This document shows, piece by piece, positions 1 through 9,410 of a stretch of DNA of 64,000 nt; position 1 is the stretch's first letter, and each line of letters opens with the position of its first letter. The DNA is from Bacteroides oleiciplenus YIT 12058 (GTDB lineage: Bacteria > Bacteroidota > Bacteroidia > Bacteroidales > Bacteroidaceae). The notes under the pieces are model-generated. The model was not told the DNA's origin, made no database searches, and saw nothing but the letters and a program-made list of their open reading frames with translations. Where the stretch lies: assembly GCF_000315485.1 (NCBI RefSeq), contig NZ_JH992941.1, positions 124,001 through 188,000 on the forward strand, given 5' to 3'. A program made the position numbers and the translations under genes.

Positions 1-2012
1 ATACCTCAAATGAGGGAATTGTAAAACGCTCAAAAGTAGATATGATTTATCCTCGCATCAACGTTGTCCACCGTATGTTCGACAACAAACTTAAAATTGA
101 GGCAAATCTGAATGGCTATCAAAGGAAGTACGACATCGGATACAGTAATGATGTATATCAGAGTGCATTGATTTTCAACCCAACAAGTCCTGTGAAAGAT
201 GAAAATGGTAATTGGACCGAGATTGCACGTGATATGATTTTTAATCCGGTTGCCCTTCTGAACGAAACAAAAGGAGAAAATAAATCAACGAACTTAAGAG
301 CCTATTCGGCTATAACTCTTATTCCTGTTGAAGGTCTGGATATTAAATTCCTCATCTCGAATGAGACATACAACAACTTTTCTGGGTATTATGAGACTAA
401 AAAGCATAAATCAACCACAATCAGTAAAAAGAACGGGTATGCTTCACGTTCAACAGCCCGCAATGAAAATACCATGATGGAGTTGACTGCTCAATATAAC
501 AAGCAATTCAACAATTCACACAACCTGAATGCATTAGCTGGATATAGCTGGAACAAATGGAATTATCAATCCGCTTCTATGGATAACTATGACTTTCCGT
601 CCGACGACTATTCGTATAACAATATAGGTTTAGGCAATGCGCTGAAAGAAGGAAAAGCCAACCAATCGTCCTATCAAGGTGAGAATAAGCTCATAGGATT
701 CTTCGCAAGGGTAAACTACAACTATAAAGGCAAATATTTCATTTCTGCCAGCATGAGGCACGAAGGCTCTTCTAAATTCGGTAAAGACCACAAATGGGGT
801 AATTTCCCGGCAATGTCTTTAGCATGGAACATAAAGGGAGAACAATTCCTTAATAATATTCAAGCAATTAGTACACTCAAGCTAAGAGCCGGTTTTGGTA
901 TAACAGGAACAGAACCAGGTTCAGCCTATATCTCTTTAAATTCACTAAATTTGGGAGGTTATGGTTACTACAACGGACAATGGACTAATCTTCTACGGCC
1001 AGGCGGAAACCCCAACCCCGATTTACGATGGGAGAAAAAAGAAGAATTGAATATCGGTCTTGACTTCGGCTTCCTTAATGACAGAATATCCGGAAGCATT
1101 GATTTCTATAATCGGGAGACGAAAGACCTTATAGGAAGCTATCAGGTTCCTGTACCGCCTTATTATAGTGCATGGATTACAGCAAATGCCGGTTCGATAC
1201 GAAATACCGGTCTTGAAGTATCATTGAATGTGGTTCCCGTCCAGAATAAGAATTTCACCTGGGATTCAGGTATCAACTTCTCAACGAATAAGAATAAGCT
1301 CCTATCCTTGTCCAGTGACAAGTATTTCTCTGACTCTTACCAGAATGTAGGAAACACGCTTGCCCCTATTCAGCAACCAACCCATAGAATAGAGGAAGGA
1401 GAACCGATTGGTAATTTCTACGGCTACAAAAGTATTGATATAGACGAAGACGGTCACTGGATCATAGAAGGTGCAGATGGTAAACCCAAACCGATTTCAG
1501 AGCAACAGGAATCCGACAAGAAAGTTTTGGGTAACGGTCTTCCTAAGTTTTACCTGAACTGGAATAATACAATCAGATACAAGCAGGTTGACCTGTCTGT
1601 CACTATGCGGGGAGCCTTTGGTTTTCAGATATTAAATATGGCAGAGATGCATTATGCCGCTCCGGTTTCATTATTGGGAGGAGATAATGTGATGGAAAAA
1701 GCCTTTGATAATGTGTATGGTAAGCGTCCATTAGCTTACGACCAGTCCTTACAATATGTAAGCTATTTCGTTCAAGATGGTGATTATTGGAAAATTGACA
1801 ATATCACAATAGGATATACGCCAAAGATTGGAAAAAATAAATGGGTAAAAAACTTTAGAATTTACGGTAGTATATCAAATCTTGCCACCATAACCGGTTA
1901 CAGTGGAATTGACCCGGAAGTCGGCATTACCGGTCAGACTCCCGGTATAGATGACAGGTACAGATACCCTTCTGCCCGTACATTCTCTTTAGGAGTAAAC
2001 CTGAGTTTCTAA
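1..2012 (+). CDS. SusC-like TonB-dependent outer-membrane receptor, 5'-truncated
   Basis: This is the C-terminal part of a SusC/RagA-family TonB-dependent transporter, which imports oligosaccharides across the outer membrane with its SusD partner. The reading frame is open from base 3, so the gene starts before the window; the Met at base 42 is internal. What is visible is about two thirds of the barrel. Typical SusC landmarks are the NPNPDLRWEKKEELNIGLDF segment, the ITGYSGIDPEVG motif near the end, and a final strand SLGVNLSF ending in Phe, as expected of an outer-membrane barrel. The N-terminal carboxypeptidase-like domain and plug are outside the window. A SusD gene follows after 19 bp, so the pair is one operon. 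The substrate cannot be read from this protein; the GH127 enzyme downstream suggests an arabinose-containing glycan. Confidence 0.93.
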   Translation, partial: TSNEGIVKRSKVDMIYPRINVVHRMFDNKLKIEANLNGYQRKYDIGYSNDVYQSALIFNPTSPVKDENGNWTEIARDMIFNPVALLNETKGENKSTNLRAYSAITLIPVEGLDIKFLISNETYNNFSGYYETKKHKSTTISKKNGYASRSTARNENTMMELTAQYNKQFNNSHNLNALAGYSWNKWNYQSASMDNYDFPSDDYSYNNIGLGNALKEGKANQSSYQGENKLIGFFARVNYNYKGKYFISASMRHEGSSKFGKDHKWGNFPAMSLAWNIKGEQFLNNIQAISTLKLRAGFGITGTEPGSAYISLNSLNLGGYGYYNGQWTNLLRPGGNPNPDLRWEKKEELNIGLDFGFLNDRISGSIDFYNRETKDLIGSYQVPVPPYYSAWITANAGSIRNTGLEVSLNVVPVQNKNFTWDSGINFSTNKNKLLSLSSDKYFSDSYQNVGNTLAPIQQPTHRIEEGEPIGNFYGYKSIDIDEDGHWIIEGADGKPKPISEQQESDKKVLGNGLPKFYLNWNNTIRYKQVDLSVTMRGAFGFQILNMAEMHYAAPVSLLGGDNVMEKAFDNVYGKRPLAYDQSLQYVSYFVQDGDYWKIDNITIGYTPKIGKNKWVKNFRIYGSISNLATITGYSGIDPEVGITGQTPGIDDRYRYPSARTFSLGVNLSF

Positions 2013-2031
2013 TTTATTAAAATGAGCTATT

Positions 2032-3651
2032 ATGAAAAAAAGAACTTTCACTGAATATATATTTTTATTCTTATTGACAATAGGTATTACAAGTTGTACC
2101 AATCTGGACGAAAAAGTATTTTCATCTGTTACGGAAGAAACATACAACTATACTGTCAATGATTTCGGTCCTAATATTGCAGGAGCTTATGCCGCATTGA
2201 ATTATGGTTATGTAGGCACGTATTGGCAAACTCAGGAATTAACGGGATGTTGTATATCAATACCTGCCAATGCAAGCGGTTGGGATGACGGAGGTATCTA
2301 TAAACGCCTGCAATTCCATAACTGGAATTCTGAACTGGGACAGATTTTAGACTTGTGGAACAACTATTATACTGGTGTAATCTTGTGTAATAGTGCTATC
2401 GACAAAATTGAACGGGGATTGATTCCTGCTCCGTCAGATGCAGAAAGGCAGTCCGGGCTGGCAGAATTAAGGGCATTGAGAGCTTATTATTATTGGATTC
2501 TCTTTGATAATTTTGGTGATATACCATTGGTAACGACCATGTCTCAGGACCTTCCGGAAAAGACATCGAGAGCGGATGTTTACGATTTCGTTGTAAGGGA
2601 ATTGAATGAAGTGATACCCGCCCTGAACGAAGAACAAGGAGGCAGCATGTATGGACGCATCAACAAATGGGCAGGAAAAGCCATATTAGCCAATGTATAT
2701 CTGAACGCTGAAGTCTACACGGGTACCGCCCGCTGGAATGAATGCCTGTCACAATGCAACGATATCATTAATAGCGGAAAATGCGATCTGTCACCTGAAT
2801 TTAAAGACTCCTTCAGGGCTCAAGGGGTGGAATCTTCAAAGGAAGTGTTGTTTACAATCCCTTACGACTACAATCGGGGAATAGTAGGAAACTACCTTTT
2901 CATGAATTCATGGCATAGTGAATTACAAAAGAAATTCCTGTTGAATGCAGTGCCCAATGCAGCCGGTGGGCCGAAAGGTACAACCCAATTCATTGATACC
3001 TATCAGGACGGCGACTCCAGGCTTGAGGACTCCTGGTTAATGGGACAGCAGTTTGATGCAGAAGGAAATCCATTATATGGTGCCTATGACAAGAAAGGAG
3101 AACTATTAATATTCTCCAAAGAACTTCCCGACGGGAATTTTACAAACGAGATGGAAGGATACAGGTATAATAAACAAGAAGTTCCGGCCGGTTCTGAATG
3201 GAGTTGCAGTACGGATATCCCGCTTTTACGTTATTCGGAAGTGTTATTAATGAAAGCCGAATGCTTATTAAGAACCAACCAGTCCGGAGCGGGTGAATTA
3301 GTAACTGAGGTAAGAAAACGAGCTTTTAAAGCAGACCCATCCAAGGCAACCGTAACAGATGATGAATTGAAAGAGAATTCCAGTTACCAATGGGGAGTAG
3401 TTGAAAATTACCAGATCACAGATCGCGGTAACCAAGACCCGATAGAATTCGGACGACTATTTGATGAAAGATGTTGGGAGTTTGTATGGGAAGGATATAC
3501 CCGAAGGGATATGATACGCTTTGGCATATTCTGTAAGAAAAGCTGGTTGTCGCATAAACCGCAAGGAGACCATCGCATTGTATTCCCAATTCCTCAAAGA
3601 GCTGTGGACGCTAATCCGAAATTAACACAGAATCCGGATTATGCCAATTAA
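2032..3651 (+). CDS. SusD/RagB-family surface glycan-binding lipoprotein
   Basis: A SusD-like lipoprotein of 539 aa that caps the SusC barrel and binds glycan at the cell surface. The signal peptide ends in the lipobox ITSC (Cys at about residue 22), followed by TNLDEKVFSS, a typical SusD start. The TPR-like core is visible around LAELRALRAYYYWILFDNFG (about residues 143-162), and the C-terminal RagB/SusD region contains LLRYSEVLLMKAECLLR and FGRLFDERCWEFVWEGYTRRDMIRF. It ends with the usual FPIPQRAVDANPKLTQNPDY. It lies 19 bp after the SusC gene and 35 bp before the GH127 gene on the same strand, so the three are probably cotranscribed. Confidence 0.95.
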   Translation: MKKRTFTEYIFLFLLTIGITSCTNLDEKVFSSVTEETYNYTVNDFGPNIAGAYAALNYGYVGTYWQTQELTGCCISIPANASGWDDGGIYKRLQFHNWNSELGQILDLWNNYYTGVILCNSAIDKIERGLIPAPSDAERQSGLAELRALRAYYYWILFDNFGDIPLVTTMSQDLPEKTSRADVYDFVVRELNEVIPALNEEQGGSMYGRINKWAGKAILANVYLNAEVYTGTARWNECLSQCNDIINSGKCDLSPEFKDSFRAQGVESSKEVLFTIPYDYNRGIVGNYLFMNSWHSELQKKFLLNAVPNAAGGPKGTTQFIDTYQDGDSRLEDSWLMGQQFDAEGNPLYGAYDKKGELLIFSKELPDGNFTNEMEGYRYNKQEVPAGSEWSCSTDIPLLRYSEVLLMKAECLLRTNQSGAGELVTEVRKRAFKADPSKATVTDDELKENSSYQWGVVENYQITDRGNQDPIEFGRLFDERCWEFVWEGYTRRDMIRFGIFCKKSWLSHKPQGDHRIVFPIPQRAVDANPKLTQNPDYAN

Positions 3652-3686
3652 AAGAGTCAGAATTAATTCATTATCAACAATAAAGT

Positions 3687-5675
3687 ATGAGAACAAAAAT
3701 TATTGCTATTTTATTATTTGCCAATTTGACAACAAGTCTTAATGCCCAGAATCATGACAAAGTAGGATTACTGGAAAAGCCGGTACCCGTCTCATCCGTA
3801 AAAAACATTACGGGATTCTTCGGACATCGTATGGAAGTGAACCGCGATGCTTATCTGAAGCACTTCCCGATAGAAAAGTATGTGGATTTTGTTGTGAACA
3901 GACAGCACACCGCATGGGACTGGACTCAGGCGGAACAACACGGTAAGTGGATAGAATCAGCCTATTTGTCGGCTGTGCAAAGCGGAGACCAGGAACTATT
4001 GGCTAAAGCAGAAGCAGTACTGAACCGCATCATCGGCTCACAGGAAGAAAGCGGTTACGTGGGAGCCACAGCCAAGAGTTTCCGTTCTCCCGAAAGACCG
4101 GTAAGAGGAATGGATGCTTACGAGCTGTATTTTGTTTTTCATGCTTTCATCACAGTGTACGAGGAGACAGGAGATAAGAAAGCCCTGGCTGCCGCAGAAA
4201 AGCTGGCAGACTACTTCCTGCAATACTTTGGACCAGGCAAACTGGAGTTCTGGCCTTCCAAACTGAGGGCACCCGAAAACAAGCAAAAGCATTTGGACGG
4301 TCAGTCAGAATTTGCAGGTCACAGCGTGCACTATTCCTGGGAAGGTACCCTACTCTGTGACCCTGTAACAAGACTGTATGAACTGACCGGAAAGAAAAAG
4401 TATCTGGACTGGAGCCAGTGGGTGGTTAGCAACATTGATAAATGGAGCGGTTGGGATGCTTTCTCACGCCTGGACTCTGTTGCCGACGGCACGTTAGGAG
4501 TAGACAAACTCCAGCCTTATGTACACTCCCACACTTTCCATATGAACTTTATGGGTTTTCTCCGCCTGTACCGCATCACCGGAGATAAATCCCTGTTGCG
4601 CAAAGTGGCAGGTGCCTGGGATGATATTCACGAACGCCAGATGTACATCACCGGTGGAGTCAGCGTTGCCGAGCATTACGAACACGATTATGTGAAGCCT
4701 CTTTCCGGTAATATCGTGGAAACCTGTGCCACCATGTCCTGGATGCAACTGACCCAACAATTACTGGAACTGACCGGAGAGTCCAAATATGCCGATGCCA
4801 TGGAACGCCTGATGATTAACCATGTATTTGCAGCCCAGGACTGCGAGAACGGAGTATGCCGCTATCATACAGCCCCCAACGGAAGCAAGCCCGACGGCTA
4901 CTTCCACGGACCTGACTGTTGCACGGCAAGCGGGCACCGCATTATTTCGATGTTGCCCACCTTCATTTATGCAGAAAAAGGGAAGGAATTCTACGTCAAT
5001 CAGTACATGCCCTCACAATACAACGGAAAGGATTTCGCTTTCAGCATCACCGGCAACTATCCGGAATCGGAAAACATGGAGCTGGTTATTGAGTCGGAAA
5101 AAGCTAAAAATAAAACAATAAATTTGCGTATCCCTTCCTGGTGCGAGAATCCCAAAGTATCCGTAAATGGAGAAGCTGTTGCAGACATAAAACCGGGTAC
5201 TTATCTGAAACTATCGCGCAAATGGGGCAAAGGAGATAAAATAAATATCATCTTCCCTATGGAAGAAAAATGGATATCACGCAGTCATCACAGCAAATAC
5301 ATTTCTTACAGATTGCCAGGCGGCGAAGTCATGTATAAGGAAGAACCTGCGGACAAAATACCTTATGCTTTCGTACGCGGTCCTATCGTCTATTCGCTGG
5401 ATATGGTGTGGAATAAGCAGCTTTGCAATGATGACGTGGATATGGAACAGGATATGCGTATGAATGTAACATCTAAACCCACAGCAATTAACAAACCGCG
5501 CAAAGACATGTTAGGTCCGGTATATCAGGCTAAAGCTCTTTATAAAGGCAGCGAAGTGGACGTAGTGCTCACCCCGTTTGCCAATATCGGACAATGGTTC
5601 CGCCCAGATGGAGTGAAACCGCAGAAGAACGCTGATGCTTTCACATATGCAATCTGGCTATATAAGGCAGAGTGA
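3687..5675 (+). CDS. GH127/GH146-type beta-L-arabinofuranosidase (DUF1680)
   Basis: A 662-aa glycoside hydrolase of the DUF1680 superfamily, whose characterised members (GH127, GH146) remove beta-L-arabinofuranose with a cysteine nucleophile and a zinc site. A signal peptide is present (cleavage near LNAQ). The metal and catalytic pattern is intact: Glu345 and Cys347 in VETCATMSW, the pair Cys411-Cys412 in GPDCCTASG, and an upstream Glu exactly 16 residues before Glu345 (AEHYE), matching the acid/base spacing known for HypBA1. The N-terminal (alpha/alpha) barrel is followed by beta domains with RIPSWCENPKVSVNGE and FVRGPIVYSLDM. It is the last gene of the SusCD operon. The choice between GH127, GH146 or another DUF1680 activity cannot be made by eye. 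Confidence 0.85.
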   Translation: MRTKIIAILLFANLTTSLNAQNHDKVGLLEKPVPVSSVKNITGFFGHRMEVNRDAYLKHFPIEKYVDFVVNRQHTAWDWTQAEQHGKWIESAYLSAVQSGDQELLAKAEAVLNRIIGSQEESGYVGATAKSFRSPERPVRGMDAYELYFVFHAFITVYEETGDKKALAAAEKLADYFLQYFGPGKLEFWPSKLRAPENKQKHLDGQSEFAGHSVHYSWEGTLLCDPVTRLYELTGKKKYLDWSQWVVSNIDKWSGWDAFSRLDSVADGTLGVDKLQPYVHSHTFHMNFMGFLRLYRITGDKSLLRKVAGAWDDIHERQMYITGGVSVAEHYEHDYVKPLSGNIVETCATMSWMQLTQQLLELTGESKYADAMERLMINHVFAAQDCENGVCRYHTAPNGSKPDGYFHGPDCCTASGHRIISMLPTFIYAEKGKEFYVNQYMPSQYNGKDFAFSITGNYPESENMELVIESEKAKNKTINLRIPSWCENPKVSVNGEAVADIKPGTYLKLSRKWGKGDKINIIFPMEEKWISRSHHSKYISYRLPGGEVMYKEEPADKIPYAFVRGPIVYSLDMVWNKQLCNDDVDMEQDMRMNVTSKPTAINKPRKDMLGPVYQAKALYKGSEVDVVLTPFANIGQWFRPDGVKPQKNADAFTYAIWLYKAE

Positions 5676-5695
5676 GAGGAGGATAAGAAATAGTA

Positions 5696-5736
5696 GAGTG
5701 ATAAAGTGATAAGTGATACTTATCACTTTATCACTC
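5696..5736. terminator. Bidirectional hairpin terminator between convergent genes
   Basis: A perfect 19-bp inverted repeat (arm GAGTGATAAAGTGATAAGT, loop GAT) fills the 63-bp gap between the convergent GH127 and histidine kinase genes. The arm itself repeats GTGATAA. Its position 20 bp after one stop codon and 2 bp from the other fits a shared transcription terminator, though the stem is AT-rich and lacks a long T run. Confidence 0.75.
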
Positions 5737-5738
5737 CC

Positions 5739-7178
5739 CTACGCCTTCAACCGGATAATGAACCTGCTCCCTTTTCCCAATTCACTTTCCACCGTCAACG
5801 TTCCGCCATGAGCTTCTACAAAATCCTTTGAGATGGATAAGCCCAAGCCACTGCCTTGCACCTTCGTTCCCGGTACACGGAAATAACGGTCGAAAATGCT
5901 TTGATGATAGCGTGGGTCGATACCCTTGCCAAAGTCCTGCACATACATCTCAATGATTTCGTTTTCATGCTTGGCACCAATCACCACACGCCCGTTTTCT
6001 TTGGAATAACGGATGGCGTTGCTCAGAAGATTTGTCAGCACCCAGGCTATCTTTTCACTGTCCACAAACAGTTTCGGCATCTTTTCATCAGGATATTCCA
6101 CTTCTATCTGGATACCGAATTTATCAGCCTGCACCTGGTTGGCCTTGATGGCATACTCAATAAGCTCGATAGGCTTCGTTATCTTCGGCATCATTTGGAG
6201 CTTCCCGGCTTCCACTTGTGTCATATTCAGAAGTTCACCGGTAATGCCCAACAGACGGTCGGCATTCTCCCTGATGCTCTTTGATAATTGTTCCTGTTCA
6301 TCATTCAAGGCACCCACGCGTTTATCTTCCAACAGTTGCAGACTCATAAGAATGGCAGAAATAGGCGTTTTCAGTTCATGGGAGATGGTGGAGATAAAGG
6401 TAGTCTTGGCAGAATCCAGTTCCTTGAACTCGGTGATATTCTTCAACAGGATGACGTCACCCAGGTTTTGCGGTTCGTCCGTATCGGTTTCCGTGTTCAT
6501 AATCGTGATATAGGACGCTTGGAAATAACTCTCCTTGTTGTCAGCATAGATTTTCAGCGGTTCCTTCTTTTCACTGGGAGTGATGAGTTCGCGCACCAGA
6601 CGGCGGAGCAGGTCGTTCTTCAGCGAGAGCTCTTCGGCGGAATGGCGGATTACATCTTCCCGCTTCAAGTTCAGCACGGTGAGCGCCTCTTTGTTGATGA
6701 AAAGTATTTCATGCTCCCGGTTCAGGCCGATGATAGGCTCATGGATACTGTTCACGATGGCTTCCAGAAACTTTTTGGCGGAGAGAATATCATTCAGCGT
6801 GCTGGCACGGTATTCCGTCAGCCGTTCCGCCATGCGGTTGAAGCTGTCGGCCACTGCGCTGAATTCTTCGTGCCCGCTCATGTCGAGGCGTTTCTCGTAA
6901 TTGTGATTGGCTATTTCAAATATGCCGTGCGTCAGTTCCTGAATAGGCTTACTGATGGAACGGGGCAACCAAACAAGCAACACGATGCTGGCAAGAATGC
7001 AAACGCCTCCTGTAACGGAAATCCACAGCAAAGCACGCTGCAACCCCGGCATGGCGGCGGGACTGTCCGGTTCGGTGGCCGTCAAAATCTGGAGGTTAAC
7101 GACCGAAAGAGCAACCAGCAGGATAATCATGCCGGAGAGGATGCCTACACTGAGTATTAATTTAGTACGAATATTCAT
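5739..7178 (-). CDS. Membrane sensor histidine kinase of the Kdp module
   Basis: A 479-aa two-component sensor kinase, probably the catalytic half of a split KdpD. Two membrane segments (about residues 7-29 and 48-70) enclose only a short periplasmic loop. They are followed by a HAMP domain (ISKPIQELTHGIFEIANHN), a PAS domain (about 140-250, IVNSIHEPIIGLNREHEILF), a HisKA dimerisation domain with His267 in STISHELKTPIS, and a HATPase_c domain with LLSNAIRYS, DFGKGI and GSGLGLSIS. It starts 21 bp after the KdpD-like gene and is the last gene of the kdp group. The expected phosphoacceptor is the NtrC-type regulator at 15128-16471; that pairing is inferred from context. Confidence 0.9.
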   Translation of the reverse strand: MNIRTKLILSVGILSGMIILLVALSVVNLQILTATEPDSPAAMPGLQRALLWISVTGGVCILASIVLLVWLPRSISKPIQELTHGIFEIANHNYEKRLDMSGHEEFSAVADSFNRMAERLTEYRASTLNDILSAKKFLEAIVNSIHEPIIGLNREHEILFINKEALTVLNLKREDVIRHSAEELSLKNDLLRRLVRELITPSEKKEPLKIYADNKESYFQASYITIMNTETDTDEPQNLGDVILLKNITEFKELDSAKTTFISTISHELKTPISAILMSLQLLEDKRVGALNDEQEQLSKSIRENADRLLGITGELLNMTQVEAGKLQMMPKITKPIELIEYAIKANQVQADKFGIQIEVEYPDEKMPKLFVDSEKIAWVLTNLLSNAIRYSKENGRVVIGAKHENEIIEMYVQDFGKGIDPRYHQSIFDRYFRVPGTKVQGSGLGLSISKDFVEAHGGTLTVESELGKGSRFIIRLKA

Positions 7179-7199
7179 AATGCACTGATGAATTAAATT

Positions 7200-8324
7200 T
7201 TATGCAAGTATAATCAAATCTATGTTTGCTTGCGCCAATTCGCTCACAAATTTTCTGTATTTCAACACCATGAACAAGGATTGCGGAAAGCGGAAAGCAG
7301 GACTGCCCATGCAAACCGTCGTAATTTGCCGCTCTTTACAGGCCCGTACCACGGCATCCAGCACGTCCCGGGACTGTACCTGGAGGACTTCACCATCCAA
7401 CTCTGTGACCAGTTTGAAGTGGTTCAGCAGATAACGCTGGCTTGCCAGGTCGATGCGGTCGGCACTCTCGCGGGGCGTCTGCACATACAGGGCAATGAAA
7501 GAAGTATTGTAGCGGGTAGCCAGCCGTGCCGCCTTACGGATGATGCGCCGTGGCGTCTTCTCATGACTGCTGATGCATGCCAGAAACTTCTCGTGCCGGA
7601 CACCTACGCTCGAAATGACGACTTCGTTCTCCACCTTCTTCTCCACTCGCAGGGCTACTTCCTTCAAGGCCAGTTCACGGAGTTGGAGGATGTTCTCGGT
7701 CCGGAAGAAGTTGGTCAGTGCCGTCTGCACCTTCTCCGGGCGATAAATCTTGCCGGCTTTCAGACGGGTTATCAGTTCTTCGGCAGTCAGGTCGATGTTC
7801 ACCACCTCGTCCGCTTCCTGAAGGACACTGTCGGGGATGCGCTCTTTGACTTCGATGCCGGAGATGCCTTGTACCTCTTCGTTCACGCTCTCGATGTGCT
7901 GGATGTTGACGGCGGAAATCACGTTGATGCCTTCGTCCAAAAGGTCCATCACGTCCTGCCAGCGCTTTTCGTTGCGACTACCTTCTACGTTGGTATGCGC
8001 CAGTTCGTCCACGATGACTATTTCGGGATGGATGCGGATGATACCCTCCAAATCCATTTCTTCCAGTTCCTTGCCTTTGTAGAATATCCGGCGGCGGGGG
8101 ATGACGGGCAGGCCTGCAAGGAGAGCTTCCGTCCCGGCACGTCCGTGGGTTTCGATGTAGCCGATTTGCACGTCTACGCCGTTGTCCAGCAGGTCGTGGG
8201 CTTCCTGGAGCATCCGGTAAGACTTGCCCACACCGGCTATCATGCCGATGTAAATCTTGAACTTGCCACGACGGGATTTCTTTATCAGGTCGAGGAAGTG
8301 TTGCACGTTTTGTTCTCTGTCCAT
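7200..8324 (-). CDS. kdpD: Stand-alone KdpD N-terminal sensor protein (KdpD + USP domains)
   Basis: A 374-aa protein equivalent only to the cytoplasmic N-terminal half of E. coli KdpD. The KdpD domain carries a Walker A-like loop GMIAGVGKS (residues 27-35), the segment GYIETHGRAGTEALL and a Walker B-like VIVDELAHTN. A universal-stress-protein domain follows from about residue 250 (VRHEKFLACISSHEKTPRRI) to the end. There are no transmembrane helices and no kinase domain; those lie in the next gene, 21 bp downstream. Full-length KdpD is about 890 aa, so this is a natural split rather than a frameshift: both genes have their own starts and full domains. It probably senses K+ limitation and modulates the adjacent kinase. 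Confidence 0.9.
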   Translation of the reverse strand: MDREQNVQHFLDLIKKSRRGKFKIYIGMIAGVGKSYRMLQEAHDLLDNGVDVQIGYIETHGRAGTEALLAGLPVIPRRRIFYKGKELEEMDLEGIIRIHPEIVIVDELAHTNVEGSRNEKRWQDVMDLLDEGINVISAVNIQHIESVNEEVQGISGIEVKERIPDSVLQEADEVVNIDLTAEELITRLKAGKIYRPEKVQTALTNFFRTENILQLRELALKEVALRVEKKVENEVVISSVGVRHEKFLACISSHEKTPRRIIRKAARLATRYNTSFIALYVQTPRESADRIDLASQRYLLNHFKLVTELDGEVLQVQSRDVLDAVVRACKERQITTVCMGSPAFRFPQSLFMVLKYRKFVSELAQANIDLIILA

Positions 8325-8377
8325 ACCTTTAAGTAGTTATCATTATGGGTTAGCTGGGATTAGTAAGTGAGTTGGCA

Positions 8378-8443
8378 TATCATCAATGCCGATGATGGGT
8401 ATCATCAATGCCAATGATGCCTATCATCAATGCCATTGATGAT
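8378..8443. repeat. Three 22-bp tandem palindromic units (array A)
   Basis: Three direct repeats of exactly 22 bp begin at 8378, 8400 and 8422. Each starts with TATCATCAATGCC and continues with a partly complementary ATGATG half, so each unit is itself a palindrome; the third is perfect over ATCATCAATG/CATTGATGAT. The array lies between the outer-membrane protein gene and the kdpD-like gene, and would form a row of small hairpins in the transcript. No bases match the neighbouring coding sequences. See arrays B and C, which share the same period. Confidence 0.9.
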
Positions 8444-8482
8444 AGGCTAAGTCATAGAGACAAGATACCTCTGTCACTTACA

Positions 8483-9232
8483 TTAAGGCTTTAAGGTTAT
8501 GCCAAAGACTAAGTGGGTATCTTCCAAACAAGGATTCCAGATAGCCTGTGCAAATATAGGCAATGAAAACGAGTCTGTTATCCTGATAGCCGTAGTAGCT
8601 TTCAATGCTACATTGGTAAAGGCAAAACCGGAGTTTCCATATCCTACCGTATAAGTTTCATAAGGAACGAATCCTACGGTTGCATTCAAACCTACCGACT
8701 TCACGCTGAACGGATAGTTCACTTCACAATAGGAAGAATAGTTTTGCGCGCCTTCCTCATTCTTATCGGCACCGGCAAACATAGTGTACCAAGCTATGGA
8801 CAGGGGGAACTTCTCACAAGGCAGGGCATAGGCCAGACCGGCTTCGAAGAAGTGCGCCGTCTCATGACTCGTGAAGTTGAAATACTGACGGGCACCCTGT
8901 CCCGCCCACCAGAGGCTTGCCACGGACAGCGACAGACCGGACTCGCCGAATGCGTAAGCTGCCGTCAGGTCTATCTCTTTGTTTGCCCGGCCTTCGGTAG
9001 ATTTATAACCATCGAAGTCTGTGGAACCCCAGGCAGTCAGAGAGAAGCCTCCGATGCCGAAACCCAGTGTAGGCTGGAAGCTGGCTCCTGTCTGGTATAC
9101 GCCGCGCCAGACGTAAGAACTTACTAAATCACCTTGCACAGTGAATTCCTGTGCCTTTACATCGTTTGTCCCGAAAATACATGCAGCAACAATGGCTGCT
9201 ATTACAAAAAACTTTCTTTTTACTTGTTTCAT
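8483..9232 (-). CDS. Putative outer-membrane beta-barrel protein in the kdp group
   Basis: A 249-aa exported protein of unproven function. It has a signal peptide (cleavage near VKAQ at residue 28) and then alternating aromatic and hydrophobic strands typical of a small outer-membrane barrel. The opening FTVQGDLVSSYVWRGVYQTG resembles proteins annotated as TorF-family putative porins. It stands between kdpC and the kdpD-like gene on the same strand, which suggests a link with K+ uptake or sensing, such as outer-membrane permeability during K+ limitation. That role is inference. It is separated from kdpC by 178 bp holding a large hairpin, and from kdpD by a 22-bp repeat array, so its expression may be uncoupled from its neighbours. 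Confidence 0.7.
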   Translation of the reverse strand: MKQVKRKFFVIAAIVAACIFGTNDVKAQEFTVQGDLVSSYVWRGVYQTGASFQPTLGFGIGGFSLTAWGSTDFDGYKSTEGRANKEIDLTAAYAFGESGLSLSVASLWWAGQGARQYFNFTSHETAHFFEAGLAYALPCEKFPLSIAWYTMFAGADKNEEGAQNYSSYCEVNYPFSVKSVGLNATVGFVPYETYTVGYGNSGFAFTNVALKATTAIRITDSFSLPIFAQAIWNPCLEDTHLVFGITLKP

Positions 9233-9269
9233 AATTCATTCAATCTTTTAAAAACAATGCTCTTAAGAA

Positions 9270-9345
9270 AAGAGAGGCGTGTCTCCGTTCACCCTGTTTT
9301 TAGACATCACCATGGCAAAATATGAACGGAGCCTCCCGCCTCTCT
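9270..9345 (-). ncRNA. Large hairpin between kdpC and the barrel gene: terminator or RNA control element
   Basis: The arms 9270-9291 and 9322-9345 are complementary over about 20 bp (AAGAGAGGCG near the outer end, CTCCGTTCA near the loop) with small bulges, around a loop of 30 nt. Read on the minus strand, the stem ends in CCTCTCTTTTCTT, so a U-rich tail follows directly, as in an intrinsic terminator. It begins 65 nt after the kdpC stop and ends 37 nt before the barrel-gene start. It could end most kdpFABC transcripts or control read-through into the sensor genes. The large loop is unusual for a simple terminator. Confidence 0.55.
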
Positions 9346-9410
9346 TCTACCAACCTAAAGTTATGTTCTGATTATTAAAATAATTGATTATATAAATGAT
9401 ATCAAAGTAT

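Noticed and set aside
7178..8324. Frameshifted full-length kdpD
   Set aside because: The sensor and kinase frames each have a start codon and complete domains, and the membrane parts differ from classical KdpD, so they are separate genes.
7230..8336. Long plus-strand open frame of 368 codons
   Set aside because: It is the antisense of the KdpD-like gene and has no domain features; the minus-strand frame has Walker motifs and USP domain.
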